A DNA stretch of 7,006 nucleotides. Source: Pseudomonadota bacterium. GTDB taxonomy: Bacteria; Pseudomonadota; Gammaproteobacteria; Burkholderiales; Burkholderiaceae. The translations under genes were made by a program, and so were the position numbers. Location: NCBI GenBank assembly GCA_023441105.1, contig JAEZQX010000216.1, positions 1 to 7,006 of the forward strand, written 5' to 3'. Below the pieces are notes generated by a model that saw only the letters and a list, made by a program, of their open reading frames with translations, was not told where the DNA came from and ran no database searches. This document shows, one piece after another, positions 1 through 5,990 of the stretch (position 1 is the first letter of the stretch; each line of letters begins with the position of its first letter).

Positions 1-251
1 TCGGATGCCCCCGATGCGTCGGATCCGGAGCCGGCAGATCCGGACGCCTCGGCACCGCCGTCGCCACCGGGCCCGTCGTCGGCCGAGCCAGCGGTTCCGC
101 CGGACTGGCGGTTGCCTGCATCCGGCGCCGAATCGAAAGCGGCGCCGCCGGATGCCGCGTCGACCGAAATCGTCGCTGCAGAAGGACCGCGGGTTCCAGC
201 GGCCGAGGCCTGGCCGGAAGCGAGACCTGAATCGTCGTGATCGTTGTTCAT
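1..251 (-). CDS. N-terminal low-complexity part of an unidentified protein, possibly RluB (partial)
   Basis: Reading the minus strand from the ATG at 251-249 gives 83 codons with no stop, running off the left edge. The protein starts MNNDHDDSGLASGQASAAG and stays rich in Gly, Ala, Ser and Asp throughout (for example GGDGGAEASGSAGSGSDASG), so it looks disordered, with no signal peptide or membrane segment. It begins 46 bases after the scpB stop on the same strand, so the two are probably co-transcribed. No strong ribosome binding site precedes the ATG (only a weak GGG about 11 bases upstream), and no other ATG or GTG in this frame occurs in the gap. In many Gamma- and Betaproteobacteria the gene after scpB is rluB, the 23S rRNA pseudouridine-2605 synthase, which can carry low-complexity tails outside its S4 and catalytic domains. 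That identity is inferred from position only. It could be another protein, or a chance open frame in GC-rich DNA. Confidence 0.5.
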   Translation of the reverse strand, partial: MNNDHDDSGLASGQASAAGTRGPSAATISVDAASGGAAFDSAPDAGNRQSGGTAGSADDGPGGDGGAEASGSAGSGSDASGAS

Positions 252-297
252 GCGCGTGTTTGCCCGTTGAGGCGTGGGACTCTTACAGAAGGCGGCG

Positions 298-1857
298 TCA
301 GCTGGCCGGCTTCGCTTCGACCGACGATCGCCGTCCGGGCGAACCGTCATCGGATTCGTCATCGCCGCTGCCGTCCTCGCCGTCGTCGTCATCGCGATCG
401 GCAGCGGCCGGGCGGCGGGTTGTCAAGCCGGAGGCGGGTTCGTCGTCGCGGTCATCGCGACCGTGTTCGGCCTCGCGACCGGCATCGGCAACGGCGCCGC
501 CTGGACCGTCGGCCTCACCCCTGCCATCCGCGCCGGCGGGGCCGGCGGCATCCTGCCGCTCGGGTTCGCCGCCGTGGTCGTCGCTGCCGAAGGCGGCATC
601 GGCGACGGTCTCGGCGAGGTGGTCGGCGGTGGCAGCGACCCGCGGGTCGTCGCCCGATTCGGCGGATTCGACCGTGAGCTCTGCTGCAGCTTCCATGCCT
701 GCCAGCTCGGCGGCAGCCACGTCGAGCGATTGCACCAGCGCCGGCGCGAGACCGTCGCCGGCACCGCCGTCGACCCGCCTGGCGCTGGGTGCCGCGCCCG
801 GCGCTGCGATCGAGCCGGTGGCGGCCGCTGGATCGTCGTGAGTTGCCTCGTCGATTGCAGCAGATGCCGCGGGCCGGGCCTCGCCCTGCCCTTCCGCTTC
901 CCCGGCGCGGCCGGCCTCGGCTGCGGTTTCCTGCGCGACCTCCGCAGCGGGTTCTTCGGGCACCGCATCGCGGGACACGGCATCGGCCTCGGTGGCCGTG
1001 CCTGCCGCCGCGGTATCTCCCGTCGCGGTCTCTCCTGCCGCGGCATCTCCTGTCGCGGCATCTCCTGTCGCGGCATCTCCTGTCGCCGCGGCATTCCCTG
1101 TCGCCACACCCTCGGTGGCCGCTGCTGCTTCGACTGCCGTCGCCCCCGATCCCGAATCCGCCGCAACTTGCGCGGCGGCTTCCGGCACCGGGTTCGTTGC
1201 ACCCTCTGCCGCCGCTTGGGCTCCCTCTTCTGCCGGCCCGCTCCCGGCCGTTGCTGCTGCCGGCTCCGCCGGCACTTCCACCGCCGTGGCGGCCGCCTCG
1301 GCTGCATCGCCGAACAGCGGCGACGCGGCCGCCGGCGATTCGCCGGCCTCGAGCGCCGGCAGCTCACTCAGCGAGCGCAGGCTGAGGTCATCGAGGAATT
1401 GCTTGGTGGTGGCGAACAGCGCCGGCCGGCCCGGTACGTCCTTGACGCCCACCTGGTCGATCCAGCCGCGCTCTTCCAGGGTCTTGATGATCTGCGACGA
1501 CACGGTGACGCCGCGGATCTCCTCGATATCGCCGCGGGTGACCGGCTGCCGGTAGGCGATGATGGCCAGCGTCTCCATCACCGCCCGCGAATAGCGCGGC
1601 GTCTTTTCCGGATAGAGCCGCATGACGAAGCGGGCGACGTCCGGCGCGCTCTGGAACCGCCAGCCGCTGGCAAGCGTCGCGAGCTCCACCGAGCGCCCCT
1701 TCCACTCCTCGCGCAGGGCCTCCAGCAAGGCCCGGACGGTGTCGGCGGAGACCTCCACGTCATCGGCGAAGACCTGCCGCAGTTCGCTCACGCTGAGCGG
1801 CTTGGCGGCGCACAGCAGTGCCCCTTCCAGCACGCGCTTGACGTCCGAGGTGTTCAT
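298..1857 (-). CDS. scpB: Segregation and condensation protein B with a very long disordered C-terminal tail
   Basis: ScpB is the winged-helix accessory subunit of the Smc-ScpAB condensin. It binds ScpA as a dimer and helps compact and segregate the chromosome in the cytoplasm. Residues 1-169 are a typical ScpB core: an N-terminal winged helix ([17 protein letters not shown], residues 6-22), then the hallmark second half with [20 protein letters not shown] (94-113), RGVTVSS, LEERGWI and [15 protein letters not shown] (141-155), ending SLSELPAL. Usual ScpB length is about 180-300 residues. This one has 519, because residues 170-519 are low-complexity, rich in Ala, Glu, Gly, Thr and Asp, nearly without Lys, and ending in an acidic run ([19 protein letters not shown]). 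The tail contains a five-residue TGDAA repeat. The frame is open throughout and joins the core without a break. The ATG matches the family start; the ribosome binding site is weak (GGATAGG close to the ATG). scpA is not adjacent: 467 non-coding bases and an oxidoreductase gene lie upstream. Confidence 0.94.
   Translation of the reverse strand: MNTSDVKRVLEGALLCAAKPLSVSELRQVFADDVEVSADTVRALLEALREEWKGRSVELATLASGWRFQSAPDVARFVMRLYPEKTPRYSRAVMETLAIIAYRQPVTRGDIEEIRGVTVSSQIIKTLEERGWIDQVGVKDVPGRPALFATTKQFLDDLSLRSLSELPALEAGESPAAASPLFGDAAEAAATAVEVPAEPAAATAGSGPAEEGAQAAAEGATNPVPEAAAQVAADSGSGATAVEAAAATEGVATGNAAATGDAATGDAATGDAAAGETATGDTAAAGTATEADAVSRDAVPEEPAAEVAQETAAEAGRAGEAEGQGEARPAASAAIDEATHDDPAAATGSIAAPGAAPSARRVDGGAGDGLAPALVQSLDVAAAELAGMEAAAELTVESAESGDDPRVAATADHLAETVADAAFGSDDHGGEPERQDAAGPAGADGRGEADGPGGAVADAGREAEHGRDDRDDEPASGLTTRRPAAADRDDDDGEDGSGDDESDDGSPGRRSSVEAKPAS
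1009..1101 (-). repeat. 15-bp tandem repeat inside scpB coding for TGDAA-type pentapeptides
   Basis: Three exact copies of the 15-base unit CGCGGCATCTCCTGT (plus strand) occupy 1039-1053, 1054-1068 and 1069-1083. Degenerate copies lie on the left at 1009-1023 (CGCGGTATCTCCCGT) and 1024-1038 (CGCGGTCTCTCCTGC), and an 18-base variant lies at 1084-1101. The period is five codons, so the reading frame is kept whatever the copy number. On the coding strand it gives repeated TGDAA with AGETA and TGDTA variants, around residues 253-283 of ScpB. Exact copies in the middle with decayed copies outside suggest recent expansion by slippage or unequal exchange. Copy number may vary between strains. Confidence 0.9.
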
Positions 1858-1988
1858 CGACCTATCCGCACAGAGAATTGCTCAAATTCGGGTGGGCTCT
1901 GCCAGTGGCATCGCCAGGGGACTGACAATGTGTCGCGATCGGATCTGCATGCGGGACCAAGCCGATGTGTGGATCCGACGCCATTTGC

Positions 1989-2007
1989 TGCGCATCGCTG
2001 ATGCGCA
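1989..2007. repeat. Perfect 19-base inverted repeat (8-bp stem, 3-base loop)
   Basis: TGCGCATCGCTGATGCGCA reads as an 8-bp perfect stem, TGCGCATC against GATGCGCA, with a GCT loop. It lies 132 bases upstream of the scpB start and about 320 bases after the oxidoreductase stop. No T-run follows on either strand, so a standard intrinsic terminator is unlikely. It could be a binding site for a dimeric regulator, an RNA hairpin in a leader or trailer, or a chance palindrome in GC-rich DNA. Its role is unknown. Confidence 0.55.
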
Positions 2008-2065
2008 CCGTCTCGGGTATTGCGGCAGGCCGCTGGAGCCGGCCGCTGTCTGCTGCTCCGGCTGT

Positions 2066-2100
2066 CCAGGCCCGGGCAGGTGGCCGGCTATCCGGCCTGG
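2066..2100. repeat. Nested GC-rich inverted repeats, possible transcript-end hairpin
   Basis: A 6-bp perfect hairpin GGCCGG-CTAT-CCGGCC occupies 2082-2097. An alternative outer pair, CCAGGCC (2066-2072) with GGCCTGG (2094-2100), overlaps its right arm, so the two stems exclude each other in part. There is no T-run after it on the minus strand. It lies about 225 bases beyond the oxidoreductase stop, so it could be a weak or Rho-assisted end of that transcript, but chance pairing is also possible at this GC content. Confidence 0.35.
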
Positions 2101-2324
2101 ATCAACCATGGGAACGCACCCCGCCAGGATGCCGTCTCCCGGGACTCCCGCGCCTGGGCCTCATCCGCCTCAGGTTCAGGCTCCGCTCACGCCTGCCCGC
2201 CCCGTGAGGCTGCGCCAGGCATGACGCCACCTCTTGTCAAGCGAGGCTGCCGGCTGCGGGCAAGTGCCAATGGTACAGCAATCCGGAACCACGTGCCCCA
2301 CGGATCGCCTGCCGTCCATCCGGC

Positions 2325-5300
2325 CTAGGCGGCCTCGGCGAGTTGCTGCGGCCGCTCGAACTGCGCCAGCAGTTGCGCCTGCCGCTCCAGGGCGGCCTTC
2401 AGGTGGCGCTCCTTCACATGGCCGAAGCCGCGGATCTGCTCCGGCAGCGAGGCCAGCTGCACCGCCAGGTCGAGACGATCCCGGTCGAGCTCAGGCAGGA
2501 TCCGCCCGAGCAGCGCCTCGTAGTCGGCGATCAGGCGGCGCTCGGTGCGGCGTTCCGCCGTCCGGCCGAACGGATCGAGCGGCGTGGCACGCAGGAAGCG
2601 CAGCCGCGCCAGCACGCGAAACGCCTGCAGCATCCATGGTCCATACTCGCGCTTGACCAGCTCGCCCTTCGAATTACGCTTCGCAAGCAGCGGCGGCGCG
2701 AGGTTGAACACCAGCTTGTAGTCGCCTTCGAACTGGGCGGCAACCTGCTGCTCGAACGCGCCGTCGGTGTACAGCCTCGCCACCTCGTACTCGTCCTTGT
2801 AGGCCATCAGCTTGAAGAAATGACGCGCCACCGCCGCGGTGAGCCTCGTGGAACCGCCGCCGATGCGCGCCTCCTCCGCCGCCCGCACCTGCTCGACCAG
2901 CCGGGCGTAGCGCCGGGCGTAGCGCCGGTTCTGGTAGGCAACCAGGAACTGCTCGCGGGTCGCGACGAGGTCCGCCAGCGATTCGGTCTTCCTGCGCGTC
3001 ATCTGCACGATCCGCACCGGCGCCGCCGGCGCGGCCGCCCGCTCGACCGCCTCCGGATCGACCGCTGCCCTGCGCCCCCAGGCGAATGCCGTCTTGTTGG
3101 CCTGGACCGCCACCTGGTTGAGCTCGATGGCGCGTTCGATGGCCGCCGCCGACAGCGGGATCATTCCCTTCTGCCAGGCATAACCGAGCATGAAAAGGTT
3201 GGTCGCGATGGCGTCGCCCATCAACGCCGTGGCGAGGCGGCTGGCATCGACGAAATCCGCATTGCCGGCGCCGACCGCCTCGACGATCGTCGCCGACATC
3301 GAATCGAGCGGGAACGACAGGTCGGCATTGCGGGTGAAGTCGGCTGTCGGGGTGGCGGCGACGTTGGCCACCACCCGGGTGCGATTGCCGGCCATGCGCG
3401 CCACCGCGTCCGATCCGGCGGTCACCACGATATCGCAGCCGAGCACCGCATCGGCAGCGGCCGTGCCGATGCGCGGCGCATAGAGCGGCTCGCCGGGATT
3501 GGCGAAGCGCACGAAGCTCATTACCGCGCCGTTCTTCTGCGCCAGCCCCGCCATGTCGAGCACCGTCACCCCTTTGCCTTCGAGATGCGCCGCCATGCCG
3601 AGGAGCTGGCCGATGGTGACCACGCCGGTGCCGCCGATGCCGGTGACCAGCAGCGCAAACGAGCCGTCGATGGTCGGCAGGACCGGCGATGCCAAGCCCG
3701 CAGCCGGCGCGACCGGCGCGGCCGCATCCGTGGCACCGGGAGCCGCAGCCGCGTCGGCAGCGGCCGGCTCGGCGGCCGTCTTCGGCCGCCGCAGCTTGCC
3801 GCCGATCACGCTCACGAAGCTTGGGCAGAAGCCGTTGATGCAGGAGTAGTCCTTGTTGCACGAGGACTGGTTGATCACCCGCTTGCGGCCGAATTCGGTC
3901 TCGAGCGGCTCGACCGACACGCAGTTGGACTTGACGCCGCAATCGCCGCAACCTTCGCAGACCGCCGCGTTGATGAAGGCGCGCTTGGCGGGGTCCGCGA
4001 AGCTGCCGCGCTTGCGCCGGCGGCGCTTCTCGGCGGCACAGGTCTGGTCGTACACCAGCACCGACACGCCCTGGTATTCGCGTAGCTGCCGCTGCACGTC
4101 GTCGAGCTGGTCGCGATGGAAGACCTCGATGCCGGCGTCGAAGTAGCCGGCCGGGTTCTTCTGCGGCTCGTCGGTGACCACCACCACCCGCTGCACGCCT
4201 TCGGCGCGCACCTGGCGGGTGATCATCTGCGGCGTCACCTGGCCGTCGTGGCTCTGCCCGCCGGTCATCGCGACTGCGTCGTTGAACAGGATCTTGTAGG
4301 TGATCGGCGTGTTGGTCGCAACCGCATGGCGGATGGCCAGGGAGCCGGAATGGAACCAGGTGCCGTCGCCGAGGTTCTGGAAGACATGGCCGGTGTCGCT
4401 GAACGGCGCCTGCCCCACCCAGGTCATGCCTTCGCCGCCCATCTGCGTGAAGGTGGCGGTGGAGCGGTCCATCCACTGTGCCATGTAGTGGCAGCCGATG
4501 CCGGCCAGCGCCCGCGAGCCTTCCGGCACCCGGGTGGAGGTGTTGTGCGGGCAGCCCGAGCAGAAATAGGGAATGCGGTCGAGGCTGGCGACCTTCTTCA
4601 GGCCGGCCTGCGCCTTCGACTCGAGCAACGTGAGCCGCTGCTGCATCCGCCCGAGCACCTCGTCCGGCAGGCTGCCCCGCGCATCCTCGCCATCGCCGCG
4701 CATCCGGATCAGCCGTGCCGCGATCACCCGGGCACAGGCGCCGGGCGACAGCTCGCCCCATTCCGGCAGCAACGGCGCGCCGAGCTCGTCCAGCTTGCCG
4801 ACGACCGCCGGTCGCTCGACCAGGGGATAGAGTGCGTCCTTCAACTGGGCCTCGATCAGCGAGCGCTTCTCCTCGATGACCAGCAGCTCGCGGCAGCCGG
4901 CGCTGAAGGCGCGGAGGCCCTGCGGCTCGAGCGGCCACGGCATCGCGACCTTGTAGACCTTCAGCCCGATGCGGCGGGCGGCGGCTTCGTCGATGCCGAG
5001 ATCGGCCAGCGCCTGCATCACGTCGAGCCAGCTCTTGCCGGTGGTGACGATGCCGAGGCGGGCCGGCTCGCCGTCCGGTCGGCCGAAGACGTGGCGATCG
5101 AGCCGGTTGGCGCGGGCATAGGCCAGCGCAGCCGGCAGCTTGTAGGCGCCGAGACGCTCCTCGAGCTTGAGGAACGGCTCCTCCGGCCAGCGCAGGTTGA
5201 GCCCGCCCGCCGGCATGGCAACGCCTTCCGGCAGGATGATGCGCACCCGGTCCGCCGACACATCGACGATGCCGGATGCCTCGATGGTGTCGGTGACCGC

Positions 5301-5918
5301 CTTCATGCCGACCCACAGACCGCTGAAGCGCGACAGCGCGAAACCGTGCAGGCCGAGATCGATGTATTCCTGCACGGTGGCCGGCGCGAGCACCGGGATC
5401 GACACCGCCTGGAAGATGAAATCGGTCTGCGCCGCGATCGTCGAGGACTTGGCGCCGTGGTCGTCGCCGGCCACCGCGAGGACGCCGCCGTGTGCCGACG
5501 AACCCGCCTGGTTGGCATGCCGCAGCACGTCGCCCGAGCGGTCGACGCCGGGGCCCTTGCCGTACCAGATGGCGAAGACGCCGTCGTAGCGCGCGCCGGG
5601 GAAGCTGTTGACCTGCTGCGTGCCCCAGATGGCGGTGGCGGCCAGGTCCTCGTTGACGCCGGGCACGAAGCGGACGTGGTGCGCGTCGAGCTGGCGCCTG
5701 GCCTTGGCAAGCGCCTGGTCGTAGCCACCGATGGGCGAGCCGCGGTAGCCGGAGATGTAGCCGGCGGTGTTCAGCCCGGCGGCGACGTCGCGCTGGCGCT
5801 GCATCAGCGGCAACCGCACCAAGGCCTGCGTGCCGGTCAGGTAGACCGCACCCGCGGTGGCGTCATACCGGTCCTCGAGCGTCGCCGCCCGCAGCATGGG
5901 ATCGGCCGGTGCGTTCAT
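2325..5918 (-). CDS. Fused indolepyruvate:ferredoxin oxidoreductase family protein (2-oxoacid oxidoreductase)
   Basis: The family oxidatively decarboxylates 2-oxoacids (indolepyruvate and other aryl- or branched 2-oxoacids) with CoA, giving acyl-CoA, CO2 and reduced ferredoxin, in the cytoplasm. The 1197 residues carry every part in one chain. The N-terminal pyrimidine-type TPP domain is at about 25-235 (YLTGTQALVRLPLMQRQRD, YISGYRGSPIGGYD, FVPGVNEDLAATA). The C-terminal TPP domain is at about 445-600, with FCSGCPHNT (Cys453, Cys456), GDGTWFHSG (517-525) and NDAVAMTGGQ (546-555). A seven-Cys iron-sulfur region spans 654-698. An Ala/Pro-rich linker is at about 711-752. The gamma domain (about 753-965) has the glycine loop TGIGGTG at 759-765. 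A DUF6537-like helical tail runs to the end (LMAYKDEYEVARLYT near 1037-1051). About 1200 residues is normal for the fused proteobacterial form. The ATG at 5918 has GAGGA seven bases upstream; an ATG 39 bases further up lacks one. The true substrate cannot be read from sequence. An iorB-type gene precedes it by 72 bases, and no ferredoxin gene is seen. Confidence 0.93.
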   Translation of the reverse strand: MNAPADPMLRAATLEDRYDATAGAVYLTGTQALVRLPLMQRQRDVAAGLNTAGYISGYRGSPIGGYDQALAKARRQLDAHHVRFVPGVNEDLAATAIWGTQQVNSFPGARYDGVFAIWYGKGPGVDRSGDVLRHANQAGSSAHGGVLAVAGDDHGAKSSTIAAQTDFIFQAVSIPVLAPATVQEYIDLGLHGFALSRFSGLWVGMKAVTDTIEASGIVDVSADRVRIILPEGVAMPAGGLNLRWPEEPFLKLEERLGAYKLPAALAYARANRLDRHVFGRPDGEPARLGIVTTGKSWLDVMQALADLGIDEAAARRIGLKVYKVAMPWPLEPQGLRAFSAGCRELLVIEEKRSLIEAQLKDALYPLVERPAVVGKLDELGAPLLPEWGELSPGACARVIAARLIRMRGDGEDARGSLPDEVLGRMQQRLTLLESKAQAGLKKVASLDRIPYFCSGCPHNTSTRVPEGSRALAGIGCHYMAQWMDRSTATFTQMGGEGMTWVGQAPFSDTGHVFQNLGDGTWFHSGSLAIRHAVATNTPITYKILFNDAVAMTGGQSHDGQVTPQMITRQVRAEGVQRVVVVTDEPQKNPAGYFDAGIEVFHRDQLDDVQRQLREYQGVSVLVYDQTCAAEKRRRRKRGSFADPAKRAFINAAVCEGCGDCGVKSNCVSVEPLETEFGRKRVINQSSCNKDYSCINGFCPSFVSVIGGKLRRPKTAAEPAAADAAAAPGATDAAAPVAPAAGLASPVLPTIDGSFALLVTGIGGTGVVTIGQLLGMAAHLEGKGVTVLDMAGLAQKNGAVMSFVRFANPGEPLYAPRIGTAAADAVLGCDIVVTAGSDAVARMAGNRTRVVANVAATPTADFTRNADLSFPLDSMSATIVEAVGAGNADFVDASRLATALMGDAIATNLFMLGYAWQKGMIPLSAAAIERAIELNQVAVQANKTAFAWGRRAAVDPEAVERAAAPAAPVRIVQMTRRKTESLADLVATREQFLVAYQNRRYARRYARLVEQVRAAEEARIGGGSTRLTAAVARHFFKLMAYKDEYEVARLYTDGAFEQQVAAQFEGDYKLVFNLAPPLLAKRNSKGELVKREYGPWMLQAFRVLARLRFLRATPLDPFGRTAERRTERRLIADYEALLGRILPELDRDRLDLAVQLASLPEQIRGFGHVKERHLKAALERQAQLLAQFERPQQLAEAA

Positions 5919-5925
5919 GATGCTG

Positions 5926-5930
5926 TCCTC
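5926..5930 (-). promoter_or_regulatory. Ribosome binding site that sets the oxidoreductase start
   Basis: On the minus strand GAGGA lies seven bases before the ATG at 5918-5916, an ideal Shine-Dalgarno placement. The longer frame would start at the ATG at 5957 and add 13 residues (MGAIRSSNDEDSI) that are not family-like, and its upstream bases (GGGTGCGACA) offer only a poor site. The downstream start gives MNAPADPM, which resembles other members' N-termini. Confidence 0.75.
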
Positions 5931-5990
5931 ATCGTTGCTGGATCGAATCGCGCCCATTGTCGCACCCGGACACCGCGCGGCGAGCCGGGG

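Larger units (their letters stand above)
1858..2324. other. Intergenic region of 467 bases between the oxidoreductase stop and scpB
   Basis: I see no convincing gene here. Short open frames exist on both strands (for example 1882-2109 minus, 75 codons; 2020-2328 plus, 102 codons), but their products resemble no family and they lack clear ribosome binding sites. The stretch nearest scpB is less GC-rich than the flanking genes, as expected of a control region. A promoter for scpB would have to lie in it, but I find no -35/-10 pair with proper spacing. Several inverted repeats occur: a perfect hairpin at 1989-2007, nested stems at 2066-2100, a 7-bp pair TCGGATC/GATCCGA at 1939-1945 and 1972-1978, and AGCCGG/CCGGCT at 2037-2042 and 2058-2063. 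None is followed by a T-run on either strand, so no classical intrinsic terminator is visible after the oxidoreductase gene. I saw no tRNA or recognisable riboswitch. Confidence 0.75.

Noticed and set aside
5..841. A 278-codon plus-strand open frame at the left edge
   Set aside because: It runs opposite the ScpB tail and the downstream gene start. Its Ser/Ala/Pro/Arg-rich product is the complement of low-complexity codons.
274..2001. A 575-codon open frame on the plus strand opposite scpB
   Set aside because: It is antisense to a well-supported ScpB. Its product is Arg/Gly/Cys-rich with no family resemblance. Long antisense frames are expected where GC-biased third positions make stop codons rare, and the repetitive tail extends the effect.
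1882..2109. A 75-codon minus-strand frame in the gap before scpB
   Set aside because: No clear ribosome binding site, no recognisable family, and composition like neighbouring non-coding sequence. I could not support it as a gene or as an scpA remnant.
2901..2924. Two exact 12-base units (CCGGGCGTAGCG) in the oxidoreductase gene
   Set aside because: They code for RYAR repeated twice inside the conserved YQN..YA..YA helix motif that IorB also shows in similar form, so protein constraint explains them better than a recent duplication.
2343..4085. A 580-codon plus-strand open frame opposite the oxidoreductase C-terminal half
   Set aside because: Arg/His/Gly/Leu-rich shadow of the minus-strand gene, without domain motifs and without a reason for translation.
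2674..5316. An 880-codon minus-strand open frame in another frame of the oxidoreductase gene
   Set aside because: Same-strand shadow in a GC-rich gene. The overlapping frame carries all the expected TPP, Fe-S and gamma motifs, while this one is low-complexity Arg/Gly/Ala sequence.
5919..5990. A possible terminator between iorB and the fused gene
   Set aside because: Only a 5-bp CCCGG/CCGGG pair with a long loop and no T-run, which is within what chance gives at this GC content.
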